Shown here piece after piece: positions 29,962 through 38,183 of a stretch of DNA of 64,000 nucleotides. Numbering within the stretch: the first letter of the stretch is position 1; the number at the start of each line of letters is the position of its first letter. The notes under the pieces were generated by a model that was not told the DNA's origin, ran no database searches, and saw only the letters and a list, made by a program, of their open reading frames with translations. The stretch comes from Stutzerimonas stutzeri (GTDB lineage: Bacteria; Pseudomonadota; Gammaproteobacteria; Pseudomonadales; Pseudomonadaceae). The translations under genes were made by a program, and so were the position numbers. The stretch is from assembly GCF_002890895.1 (NCBI RefSeq), contig NZ_POUL01000013.1, positions 62,001 to 126,000 of the forward strand, written 5' to 3'.

Positions 29962-30972
29962 TCAGATATCCAGACAGATCTTGCCGAAGTGCTGGTTGGT
30001 TTCCTGGTAGCGGAACGCCTCGACGATATCGTCCACTGCGAAATGCTTGTCGATCACCGGGCGAATGCCATTGGCATCGATGGCGCGGATCATCTCCTGC
30101 TGCTGTGTGCGGCTGCCGACCAGTACGCCCTGCAGACGCAACTGGCGCACCAGCGCCGGCACCAGCGGCAGCTCGCCGGCAACACCGGTGAGAATACCGA
30201 TGACCGAGATGTGCCCGCCGATGCGCGCGGCCACCATGGACTGCTCCAGCGTTGCCGGGCCGCCCACTTCGATCACATGGTCGACGCCACGGCCGTCGGT
30301 GAGCTGACGCACCGTCTCGCCCCAGGCCGGCGTGCTGCAATAGTTGATCAGATGATCGGCTCCCATCTCGCGCAGGCGCTCAAGCTTCGCATCGCTGGAC
30401 GAGGTGGCAATGACCGTGGCACCAGCCATCTTGGCAAATTGCAGGGCGAAGATGGAAACACCGCCGGTGCCCTGGATCAGCACACTGTCGCCGGGCTTCA
30501 GCTTGCCGTCAGCCATTAGCGCACGCCAGGCGGTGAGACCGGCGGTGGTCAGGGTCGCCGCCTCGGCATGGCTGTAGCCCTTGGGTGCATGGGTGAACGA
30601 GGTGGCACGAGCGGTGACCATCTCACGGGCATAGCCATCGATGCCATCGCCAGGCACCGTGGCGAAGCCTTCGATCAGCGGTTCACCGGCCAACCAGTCG
30701 GGGAAGAAGGTGCTAACCACCGCATCACCAACTACGAATTCACTCACGCCCGTACCCACCGCGACTACCTCACCAGCACCATCGGCCATGGGTATGCGCG
30801 GTTCGCTCGGCCCCCACATACCGCTCACGACCGCGAAATCGTGATAGTTGAGTGAGTTGGCGCGCAGCCGCACGGTGATTTCACCGGCCCCTGGCGTGGC
30901 CGCCTCGCTGGTGCCGACGACGACCCGGTCGTAGCCGCCCCCGGGCTGTACGAATATCGCTTTATGGCTCAT
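29962..30972 (-). CDS. MDR-superfamily NAD(P)-dependent alcohol dehydrogenase / quinone oxidoreductase-like
   Basis: A protein of 336 residues. The N-terminal GroES-like domain (MSHKAIFVQPGGGYDRVVVG) lacks the catalytic and structural zinc cysteines. The Rossmann motif is GDSVLIQGTGGVSIFALQFAKMAGA (about residues 160–184), and NSLNYHDFAV matches the NxLNxxD motif of zinc-independent quinone-oxidoreductase-type MDR enzymes. The C terminus carries VDDIVEAFRYQETNQHFGKICL. The physiological substrate is unknown. It stands alone. Confidence 0.85.
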   Translation of the reverse strand: MSHKAIFVQPGGGYDRVVVGTSEAATPGAGEITVRLRANSLNYHDFAVVSGMWGPSEPRIPMADGAGEVVAVGTGVSEFVVGDAVVSTFFPDWLAGEPLIEGFATVPGDGIDGYAREMVTARATSFTHAPKGYSHAEAATLTTAGLTAWRALMADGKLKPGDSVLIQGTGGVSIFALQFAKMAGATVIATSSSDAKLERLREMGADHLINYCSTPAWGETVRQLTDGRGVDHVIEVGGPATLEQSMVAARIGGHISVIGILTGVAGELPLVPALVRQLRLQGVLVGSRTQQQEMIRAIDANGIRPVIDKHFAVDDIVEAFRYQETNQHFGKICLDI

Positions 30973-31272
30973 GGATCGCTCCTCTGCTAACGGGATGATT
31001 TAAATGATAATCGCCGGCACCGGCATCGTTCTGCGCGCCGAAGTCTGCTGCCAATCGCTGCACGAGCATCGCTTGAATTCGCGACAGCATAGCCAATGCG
31101 CCATCGGCGATGCGGGCGCAGACCAACCTCCTGCGACATCGTCGAAAGCGCGTTCGCCAATAATCCATGGCGCGCCCAAAGACCGCCTGCTGCTGCACGT
31201 ATGCGCTTCGCGTGAACAGTCCCGACGCGCAACGGGCCAATTACAACGTCAGACCGCTCTTCTGGTTGCAGG

Positions 31273-31512
31273 ATGAACACGACACTTCCCACACCAACAG
31301 TGGCAGGAATGATCAGCCTTATGACAAAGCCTGCTGCGCGACGGCGATCGATGCGCGCCGACGCCACCTACGAATACCTGCCCGACCTCATGCCTGCCGA
31401 AGCCAACATCAAGGCACTGGTGCACCAGCCCTACCCACTGCACAACTGGAGCATCGCCTTCGATATCGCCGCTGAAAAAGCCTCGCCGGCGGAACAGCCG
31501 GTCAGCGAGTAG
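31273..31512 (+). CDS. Hypothetical small protein or gene remnant
   Basis: An open frame of 79 residues whose C-terminal half (YEYLPDLMPAEANIKALVHQPYPLHNWSIAFDIAAEK) has strongly GC3-biased codons like real local genes, while the first 25 residues do not. It lacks a clear ribosome binding site. It may be a real small gene from an internal ATG, or the 3' remnant of a lost gene. It ends 14 bp from the convergent AcoR-like gene. The remaining 30973–31272 holds no supported gene. Confidence 0.3.
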   Translation: MNTTLPTPTVAGMISLMTKPAARRRSMRADATYEYLPDLMPAEANIKALVHQPYPLHNWSIAFDIAAEKASPAEQPVSE

Positions 31513-31526
31513 AGCCCTGGCGCCGT

Positions 31527-33458
31527 TCACACCGGCGCTTCGATACCCAGCACGCGCATGCGCCGGTACACCGTCGGCCGCGACACGCCAAGCTCCCGTG
31601 CCACCGCGCTGACGTTCCAGCGGTGTCGACGCAGCTGGTCGCGCAGTGCCGACGCCGACTCAGGTTCGGAGGGGGCTGCCGACTGACGGCAGCGCGCCAG
31701 AATCGGTGGCAGGCATTCGTCCGGCAGGTCCTGCACCGTAATTTCATCATCCTCACAGGTCGCCAGCGCATACTGCAGCACGTTGCGCAGCTCGCGGATG
31801 TTGCCCGGCCAGGGATAAGCCAGCAGCGCACTCATGGCATCGCCGCGCAGATGCGGGTTACCCGGGCGGCCCTCGGCGAGTTCGGCGAACACTCGCTCGA
31901 TGAGGAAGCCCTTGTCGGCGCGTTCGCGCAGCGGTGGCAGTTTCAACGCCGCGCCGTTCAGGCGGTAGAACAGGTCCTCGCGAAACGCCCCACTTTCAAC
32001 CATCTGCCGCAGGTCGCGGTGGCTGGCGGCAACCACGCGGATATCCACCTTCACCGGTTTCTCGGCACCCAGTGGCATCACTTCCTGTTCGGCCAGCACC
32101 CGCAACAGCCGGGTCTGCAAGTGCAGCGGCATGTCGCCAATTTCGTCGAGGAACAGCGTGCCGCCGTCGGCCTGCTGGATCAGCCCGCGCATGCCCTTGC
32201 TACGGGCACCGGTAAAGGTGCCCGAGGCATAACCGAACAGTTCGCTTTCGATCAGCGATTCGGGCATCGCGCCGCAGTTGATCGCCACGAAAGGTTTGCT
32301 GCGCCGGCAACCGCTTTCGTGCAGCGCCTTGGCCAAGCGTTCCTTGCCGGTGCCGGTCTCGCCATTGAGCAGCACGTTCAGCGGCTCGCTGCATAGACGT
32401 TTGGCGCGGGCTAGCATCTTGCGCATCACCGGGTCATCGTCGGCCAGGGCATCGAGCGCGGCATGCCCACCGGGCACGCTGCGTTCGGCCGGCTCCGGTG
32501 CACGGCGACGCGGCTCCATCAAGGCGGCGAAGAACAGCTGGTGGCGATGGGTGCGAAAGGCGCGAACTTGGTCGTGACTGGCGTAGGGGATACTCAGCAC
32601 GTCGCTCAACTCGCAATCGAACAGCTGATCGATGCGCGCCTGCGGCAGAGTGCCGAAGGGGCCCGGCATCATCAGCCCGTGCTCGGCCAGCAGACCGCGG
32701 GCGGCTGTGTTGCCGGCGAGCAACTCGCCATCGTCACCCAGGGCCAGCAGGTAGCGCCGGTTGATCAGGACAAATTCGCGGGAACCGTCGAAACAGAGAA
32801 TCGGCCGCTCGCGGTAAACGCGCATGAAGTAGGCGTCCTCGATCATTCGCGCGTACTGCTTGACCAGCTGCAGGGCAAAGGTCTGGGAATCCTTCGTCGG
32901 AGGCGAACGCAGCGCAGAGATATCCAGCACGGCTAGCAACTGCCCGTGCGGGTTGAACATGGGCACGGCGGTACAGGTGAGGTTGGTGTGCCAGACGCTG
33001 AAATGATCCTGCTGGTGACAGGTCAGCGCCTGCTGCTCCTTGATACAGGTACCGACTGCACAGGTGCCGGCGTGGTCTTCGCCCCAGTCCGAACCAAGGA
33101 ACAGGCCGGTCTTGCGATGCGCCTTCTCGTCGGCCGGATCGCCGAGAAACTGCACGGCGATGCCTCGGTTGTCGGTTAGGAGGATGACGTAACCCAGCTC
33201 TGCGATCTGCCGGTACAGCTGCTCGACCCCGGCGCGGGCAACGTTGATCAGCTCGTCGGCCTGATCCTGATGTTCGCGCAGCACCTGCCGCGGCACGAAA
33301 CGGGCCTCAGCCGGGTGCGCCGGGTCCAGGCCATAGTCATGCACGCAGCGACGCCATGATCGCGCGATGATCGGGTCGCGATCACCGGGCAGATGCGGTG
33401 CATTGGCCAACGACAGCACTGCATCAACATGATTGACAGGACCGGATAGCAGGTTCAT
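31527..33458 (-). CDS. acoR: AcoR-like sigma-54-dependent transcriptional activator (first copy)
   Basis: A protein of 643 residues. An N-terminal GAF-like sensor (about residues 60–300, including GLFLGSDWGEDHAGTCAVGTCI) precedes an AAA+ domain with Walker A GETGTGKE, the sigma-54 contact loop GTFTGA and Walker B GGTLFLDEIGD. A Fis-type helix-turn-helix ends the protein (NVSAVARELGVSRPTVYRRMRVLG). This is the layout of AcoR, the activator of acetoin catabolism. It is divergent from the GMC/aco-like operon, which has a -24/-12 promoter. The effector may be acetoin, a diol or an aldehyde; sequence alone cannot decide. Confidence 0.9.
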   Translation of the reverse strand: MNLLSGPVNHVDAVLSLANAPHLPGDRDPIIARSWRRCVHDYGLDPAHPAEARFVPRQVLREHQDQADELINVARAGVEQLYRQIAELGYVILLTDNRGIAVQFLGDPADEKAHRKTGLFLGSDWGEDHAGTCAVGTCIKEQQALTCHQQDHFSVWHTNLTCTAVPMFNPHGQLLAVLDISALRSPPTKDSQTFALQLVKQYARMIEDAYFMRVYRERPILCFDGSREFVLINRRYLLALGDDGELLAGNTAARGLLAEHGLMMPGPFGTLPQARIDQLFDCELSDVLSIPYASHDQVRAFRTHRHQLFFAALMEPRRRAPEPAERSVPGGHAALDALADDDPVMRKMLARAKRLCSEPLNVLLNGETGTGKERLAKALHESGCRRSKPFVAINCGAMPESLIESELFGYASGTFTGARSKGMRGLIQQADGGTLFLDEIGDMPLHLQTRLLRVLAEQEVMPLGAEKPVKVDIRVVAASHRDLRQMVESGAFREDLFYRLNGAALKLPPLRERADKGFLIERVFAELAEGRPGNPHLRGDAMSALLAYPWPGNIRELRNVLQYALATCEDDEITVQDLPDECLPPILARCRQSAAPSEPESASALRDQLRRHRWNVSAVARELGVSRPTVYRRMRVLGIEAPV

Positions 33459-33612
33459 GCCTCCTCCTTGAAGCGCTCGCGCCAGATCTGACGCGGGCGA
33501 CTCCAGCGATACATTTTATTGTTGTGCGATAAGCAGAGGATAAACCATTGAGCCGAACAGACCATCCTGAACTTTAGAAGCACTTTATCTATTCATGTTA
33601 TTTGCCGCTGCA

Positions 33613-33664
33613 CTGTAAACCGCTTTACAGCGCTTTACAGGTGTAACGCCTGAATTGCTTTACA
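33613..33664 (+). promoter_or_regulatory. Probable AcoR-type upstream activator sites
   Basis: CTGTAAA-CCGC-TTTACAG (33613–33630) is a perfect inverted repeat. GCTTTACAG recurs at 33632–33640, exactly 10 bp after the copy at 33622–33630, and GCTTTACA again at 33657–33664. They lie 83–134 bp upstream of the -24 element, the normal range for an enhancer-binding protein. Assignment to the adjacent AcoR-like regulator is inference. Confidence 0.65.
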
Positions 33665-33746
33665 CATTGAAGGCTGCAACACCACGAAATTATTGAAAAC
33701 GCCTATAAATCAGCACCTTAAGTTAATTAAATGTCTTTAACTAAAG

Positions 33747-33763
33747 TTGGCATGACACCTGCT
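33747..33763 (+). promoter_or_regulatory. Sigma-54 (-24/-12) promoter of the GMC–aco operon
   Basis: TTGGCATGACACCTGCT keeps the invariant GG and GC with the required 10-base spacing and matches TGGCAYG-N4-TTGCW except one T. It lies about 90 bp before the first gene and is driven by a divergent enhancer-binding protein. Confidence 0.8.
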
Positions 33764-33854
33764 TTTACTGTTTTGCGGAACACACTCTTCGCATAACAAG
33801 ATCGCCAGCATTCCGATCAGCACGGAACTGCCGGTAATAATCAGGAGCTATGTC

Positions 33855-34358
33855 ATGCACGATTCAACTCGCCCGCACGGCACGCTAAACCGGCGACGTT
33901 TTCTGTCCCTTTCAAGCCAGTCGATGCTGGCACTCAGCCTGTCGCAACTGATCCCGGTGAACCTGCTCGCCGATGAGCGGCTGCCAGCCCTACCCGATGG
34001 CTTATTGCGCATGGGCCGTGACGTCTTCCCCCACGCGTTCATCAGCGACCACCACTATGTGCTGCCCTTGCTCGGTCTGGTGGGCGAGCAGCCAGCCCTG
34101 GTCGCTCGCGGCCTGGACGAACTGCAGCAACAGGCGCGCAAAGCCTACGACTCGCCATTCGAACAGCTTGACGAGGCCGAGCGCGTGGCGCTGCTGACCG
34201 ACATCGAAACCACCCCGTTTTTCAAGGCCGTGCGCAGCAGTCTGATGTTCGGCCTGTATGACAACAAGGCGCTGTTTCCGCTGTTCGGCTACGAGGGTTC
34301 GTCCTGGGAGTACGGCGGTTACGTCAACCGTGGCTTCGACGACCTGAACTGGCTCTGA
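33855..34358 (+). CDS. Gluconate-2-dehydrogenase subunit 3-like protein (GMC oxidoreductase small subunit)
   Basis: A protein of 167 residues with a twin-arginine signal (LNRRRFLSLSSQSMLALSLSQ). The rest is helical with ALPDGLLRMGRDVFPH and SSWEYGGYVNRGFDDLNW, as in the small subunits that escort FAD-GMC dehydrogenases. In that family this hitchhiker subunit carries the flavoprotein through the Tat system to the periplasm. An AGGAG site precedes the start. It is followed 49 bp later by its GMC partner and is the first gene of the sigma-54 operon. Confidence 0.85.
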   Translation: MHDSTRPHGTLNRRRFLSLSSQSMLALSLSQLIPVNLLADERLPALPDGLLRMGRDVFPHAFISDHHYVLPLLGLVGEQPALVARGLDELQQQARKAYDSPFEQLDEAERVALLTDIETTPFFKAVRSSLMFGLYDNKALFPLFGYEGSSWEYGGYVNRGFDDLNWL

Positions 34359-34407
34359 ACGCCCCGTGCACACGGGATAACAACAAGAACAAGATGAGGA
34401 ACACCCC

Positions 34408-35985
34408 ATGGCAACTTTTGCCCAGGACGACGATGGCGTCGTGGTGATCATCGGCTCCGGTGCGGGCGGCGGGACGCTCGCCAACGCGCTGGCCAAACAG
34501 AAAATTCGCAGCGTGGTACTCGAAGCTGGCAAGCGTTTCAGCCTCGACGATATCGAGAACGACGAGTGGGCGATGTTCAAGAAGATCTCCTGGCTCGACA
34601 AACGCCAGGCCGCCGGCGGCTGGCACCTCGCCGAGAATAATCCAACCCTGCCCGCGTGGATCGTCAAGGCGGTCGGCGGCAGCACGGTGCACTGGGCCGG
34701 CATTGCCCTGCGCTTCCGCGACTTCGAATTCAAGATGCAGAGCATCAACGGCGACATCGCCGGCGCCAACCTGCTCGACTGGCCGGTGACGCTGGACGAG
34801 ATGGCGCCCTGGTACGAGAAGGCCGAGAAGCACATGGGCGTGACCGGGCCGAGCACCGGCATGGACTATCACCCCTGGCACAACTCCTTCAAGGTGCTGG
34901 CCACCGGTGCCAAGCGGGTCGGCTACAAGGAGATCCTCTCCGGGCCGATGGCAATCAACACTGAGCCCTACGACGATCGCGCCGCCTGCCAGCAGCTCGG
35001 TTTCTGCATGCAGGGCTGCAAGATGGGCGCGAAGTGGTCGACGCTCTACACCGACATTCCCCGCGCCGAAGCCAGCGGCTACTGCGAGGTGCGGCCGCAG
35101 TCGATGGTGCTGCGCATCGAACATGACGCCAAGGGCCGCGCCAATGCCGTGGTCTACGCCGATGCCAGCGGCACCATCCAGCGGCAGAGGGCCCGCGTGG
35201 TCTGCGTGGCAGGCAACTCCATCGAGTCGCCGCGGCTGTTGCTCAACTCCGCCTCGGCGATGTTCCCCGACGGGCTGGCCAACTCCTCCGGCCAGGTCGG
35301 CAGGAACTACATGACCCACACCACCGCCGGCATCTTCGCCGTGATGCCCAAGCCGGTGAACATGCACCGCGGCACCACCTGCGCCGGGGTCATTTCCGAC
35401 GAGTCCTACAACGATCCGTCGCGCGGTTTCGTCGGCGGTTACCGCCTGGAAATCCTTGCTCTCGGCCTGCCCTTCCTCTCCGCCTTCCTTGACCCCACGC
35501 CCCAGGGTTGGGGCCGCCAGTTCACTTCGCGGATGGAGAAGTACAACCACATGTCCGGGGTCTGGCTGTGTGGCGAGGACCTGCCGCTGGAGAACAACCG
35601 CATCACCCTGCATGACAGCGAAAAGGACCAGTACGGCCTGCCGATCCCGGTAGTGACCAAGAGCGACCACCCGATGGACGCCGCCATGCGCAAGCACGGC
35701 GTCGCCGCTACCGCCAAGTGCTACGAGGCCGCCGGCGCCACCGACATCATCGAGCTGCCGCCCTACCCGGCCAGCCACAACATGGGCACCAACCGCATGA
35801 GCGCCAAGGCGCGTGACGGCGTGGTGAACAAGTGGGGCCAGAGCCATGACATCCCCAACCTGTTCGTCTCCGATGGCAGCCAGTTCACCACCAGCGGCGG
35901 CCAGAACCCCACCCTCACCATCGTCGCGCTGGCCCTGCGCCAGGCCGAGCAGATCGGCCGTCTGCTCAACGAACGCGCGATTTGA
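34408..35985 (+). CDS. GMC-family FAD-dependent oxidoreductase (large subunit)
   Basis: A flavoprotein dehydrogenase of 525 residues. FAD-binding motif VVVIIGSGAGGGTLANALAKQ (about residues 11–31) is followed by the GMC stretch WIVKAVGGSTVHWAGIALR. The C-terminal catalytic region has PASHNMGTNRMS (active-site His) and NPTLTIVALALRQAEQIG. It has no signal peptide, consistent with export together with the Tat-tagged small subunit. Related enzymes oxidise sugars, sugar acids or alcohols and pass electrons to a cytochrome c subunit. No cytochrome gene is adjacent. The substrate is unknown; linkage to acetoin genes suggests an alcohol or diol. Confidence 0.88.
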   Translation: MATFAQDDDGVVVIIGSGAGGGTLANALAKQKIRSVVLEAGKRFSLDDIENDEWAMFKKISWLDKRQAAGGWHLAENNPTLPAWIVKAVGGSTVHWAGIALRFRDFEFKMQSINGDIAGANLLDWPVTLDEMAPWYEKAEKHMGVTGPSTGMDYHPWHNSFKVLATGAKRVGYKEILSGPMAINTEPYDDRAACQQLGFCMQGCKMGAKWSTLYTDIPRAEASGYCEVRPQSMVLRIEHDAKGRANAVVYADASGTIQRQRARVVCVAGNSIESPRLLLNSASAMFPDGLANSSGQVGRNYMTHTTAGIFAVMPKPVNMHRGTTCAGVISDESYNDPSRGFVGGYRLEILALGLPFLSAFLDPTPQGWGRQFTSRMEKYNHMSGVWLCGEDLPLENNRITLHDSEKDQYGLPIPVVTKSDHPMDAAMRKHGVAATAKCYEAAGATDIIELPPYPASHNMGTNRMSAKARDGVVNKWGQSHDIPNLFVSDGSQFTTSGGQNPTLTIVALALRQAEQIGRLLNERAI

Positions 35986-36010
35986 CACGTCACTACAAGG
36001 GAGTCCACCC

Positions 36011-37000
36011 ATGACCCAGCCCAACAACTCGCAGCGCCTGTGGATGTACGAGCAGATGCTGACCAGCCGCTACATGGAGGAATCCATCGAGCGCATCTAC
36101 ATGGAAGGCAAGACACCGGTATTCAACATGGCCAAGGGGCCGATCCCCGGCGAGATGCACCTTTCCAACGGCCAGGAACCCTGCGCCGTGGGCGTCTGCG
36201 CCCACCTCGAGGCTGCGGACATCGTCACCGCCACCCACCGCCCGCACCACATCGCCGTGGCCAAGGGCGTGGACCTCAACGAGATGATGGCCGAGATCTT
36301 CGGCAAGGCCACCGGCCTGTCTGGCGGGCGCGGCGGGCACATGCACCTGTTCGATGGCCGGGTGAATTTCTCCTGCTCGGGGATCATCGCCGAAGGCATG
36401 GGCCCTGCGGTCGGCGCGGCGCTGTCGCGGCAGATGCAGGGCAAGCCCGGTGTGGCCGTTTCCTTCATCGGCGAGGGCGCAGCCAACCAGGGCGCCTTCC
36501 ACGAAACGCTGAACCTCGCGGCGCTGTGGAAGCTGCCAGTGGTGTTCGTCATCGAGGACAACGCCTGGGGCATTTCGGTGGCCAAGGCCAGCGCCACCTG
36601 CATCGCGCAGCACCACGTGCGCGCCGCGGCCTACGGCATGCCCGGTGTGTTCGTCGAGAACAACGACCCGGACGGCGTGTTCCGCGCCGCCGGTGAAGCC
36701 ATCGAGCGCGCCCGTGCCGGTGGCGGCCCGACCCTGATCGAGATCGAGACCTATCGCCTGGCCGGCCACTTCATGGGCGACGGCGAAACCTACCGCCCCG
36801 AAGGCGAGAAGGACGGCCTGATGAAGAAGGATCCGATCCCCGGTTACCGCCAACGCCTGATCGACGAAGGCGTGATGAGCGAAGCCCAGGCCGAGGACAT
36901 CGCGGCTCGTGCCCGCGGGCGCATCGACGAAGCCGTGCAGTTCGCCCGCGAAAGCCCCTACCCGCGCCCGGAAGAGGCGCTGGAGAAGGTCTTCGTGTAG
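36011..37000 (+). CDS. acoA: Acetoin dehydrogenase-like E1 component, alpha subunit
   Basis: A ThDP-dependent E1 alpha subunit of 329 residues from ATG 36011 (MTQPNNSQRLWMYEQMLTSR). THRPHHIAVAKG and the loop SGGRGGHMHLFD fit the two-subunit 2-oxo-acid/acetoin dehydrogenase family. The ThDP/metal motif reads GEGAANQG … IEDN, with Glu and Asp where many homologues have GDG … NN. With the beta subunit it would cleave acetoin, or a related alpha-hydroxyketone, to acetaldehyde and an acetyl group. The exact substrate is inferred from the adjacent butanediol dehydrogenase. Confidence 0.82.
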   Translation: MTQPNNSQRLWMYEQMLTSRYMEESIERIYMEGKTPVFNMAKGPIPGEMHLSNGQEPCAVGVCAHLEAADIVTATHRPHHIAVAKGVDLNEMMAEIFGKATGLSGGRGGHMHLFDGRVNFSCSGIIAEGMGPAVGAALSRQMQGKPGVAVSFIGEGAANQGAFHETLNLAALWKLPVVFVIEDNAWGISVAKASATCIAQHHVRAAAYGMPGVFVENNDPDGVFRAAGEAIERARAGGGPTLIEIETYRLAGHFMGDGETYRPEGEKDGLMKKDPIPGYRQRLIDEGVMSEAQAEDIAARARGRIDEAVQFARESPYPRPEEALEKVFV

Positions 37001-37081
37001 CGCAGGTCAGTCCTGAAGACCGCAGAAGCGAGCCTGCTCGCGAAACGCGGACACCAGCAGAACAACAAGAGGAACACCACC

Positions 37082-38170
37082 ATGAACAGCCAAGCCACCA
37101 TGACCGCCGCCGTCTGGCACGGTCGCAAGGACATCCGCCTGGAACAGGTGCCACTGCCCGGTGCGCCACAACCGGGCTGGGTGCAGATTCGCGTGCACTG
37201 GTGCGGAATCTGTGGCTCCGACCTGCACGAATACCTCGCCGGCCCGGTGTTCATTCCGGTGGATGCGCCGCACCCGCTCACCGGCATCAAGGGCCAGTGC
37301 ATCCTCGGCCACGAGTTCTGCGGCGAGATCGTCGCCACCGGTGAAGGCGTCGAAGGCTACGCGCCGGGCGACAAGGTCGCCGCCGACGCCTGCCAGCATT
37401 GCGGTCAGTGCCGTTTCTGCAAGACCGGCCAGTACAACCTCTGCGAACAGCTGGCCTTCACCGGGTTGATGAACAACGGCGCCTTCGCCGAGTTGGTCAA
37501 CGTGCCGGCCGAACTGCTCTACCGCCTGCCCGAAGGCTTTCCGCTGGAAGCCGGCGCGCTGATCGAGCCGCTGGCAGTCGGCATGCACGCGGTGAAAAAG
37601 GCCGGCAGCCTACTCGGCGAAACCGTGGTGGTGGTCGGCGCCGGCACCATCGGCCTGTGCACCATCATGTGCGCCAAGGCCGCCGGTGCCGGCCAGGTGA
37701 TCGCCCTGGAAATGTCCGCCGCGCGCAAGGCCAAGGCGCTGGAAGTCGGTGCCAACCGGGTCATCGACCCCAGCGAGTGCGACGCCATCGCCGAAATCAA
37801 GGCGCTCACCGGCAGCTACGGTGCTGCCGTGTCCTTCGAATGCATCGGCCATAAATCCACGGCAAAGCTCGCCATCGACGTGATCCGCAAGGCCGGGCGC
37901 TGCGTGATGGTCGGCATCTTCGAGGAACCCTCGGAATTCAACTTCTTCGAGATCGTCGCTACTGAGAAACAGGTGATCGGCTCGCTCGCCTACGCCGGCG
38001 AATTCGCCGATGTCATCGCCCTGATCACCGACGGCCGCATCGACGTCACCCCGCTGATCACCGGTCGCATCGGCCTGGACGACATCCTCGAACAGGGCTT
38101 CGAGGAGCTGGCCAACCACAAGGACCGCAACGTCAAGATCATCGTCAGCCCCGGCGCATTGGCCGGCTGA
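37082..38170 (+). CDS. 2,3-butanediol dehydrogenase (zinc MDR)
   Basis: A zinc-dependent medium-chain dehydrogenase of 362 residues that interconverts 2,3-butanediol and acetoin with NAD. Catalytic zinc ligands are in WCGICGSDLHEY and LGHEFCGE; the structural zinc lobe is CQHCGQCRFCKTGQYNLC. The Rossmann motif is VVVVGAGTIGLCTIM. The insert AGPVFIPVDAPHPLTG is typical of (R,R)-butanediol dehydrogenases. It lies between the E1 alpha and E1 beta genes, in step with feeding acetoin to the complex. Confidence 0.88.
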   Translation: MNSQATMTAAVWHGRKDIRLEQVPLPGAPQPGWVQIRVHWCGICGSDLHEYLAGPVFIPVDAPHPLTGIKGQCILGHEFCGEIVATGEGVEGYAPGDKVAADACQHCGQCRFCKTGQYNLCEQLAFTGLMNNGAFAELVNVPAELLYRLPEGFPLEAGALIEPLAVGMHAVKKAGSLLGETVVVVGAGTIGLCTIMCAKAAGAGQVIALEMSAARKAKALEVGANRVIDPSECDAIAEIKALTGSYGAAVSFECIGHKSTAKLAIDVIRKAGRCVMVGIFEEPSEFNFFEIVATEKQVIGSLAYAGEFADVIALITDGRIDVTPLITGRIGLDDILEQGFEELANHKDRNVKIIVSPGALAG

Positions 38171-38183
38171 GCAGGAGAACCCC

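Larger units (their letters stand above)
33459..33854. other. Divergent regulatory region of the acoR / GMC–aco operon
   Basis: 396 bp, clearly richer in A and T than its flanks. It holds repeated GCTTTACA half-sites (33613–33664) and a -24/-12 promoter (33747–33763). A run of AT-rich DNA lies between them (33,670–33,745), suitable for looping. Confidence 0.8.

Noticed and set aside
30987..31367. 126-codon minus-strand frame between the dehydrogenase and acoR-like genes
   Set aside because: Arg/Ala-rich with no recognisable domain. A faint regulator-like look was not enough to call a gene.
33613..33664. GCTTTACA repeats as a CRISPR-like or iteron array
   Set aside because: Only three short half-sites with uneven spacing, and their position upstream of a -24/-12 promoter fits activator binding.
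34324..36027. Minus-strand open frame of 567 codons opposite the GMC gene
   Set aside because: GC3-rich genes commonly create long antisense frames. The plus strand encodes clear GMC motifs and the antisense frame has only Val/Gly/His-rich low-complexity sequence.
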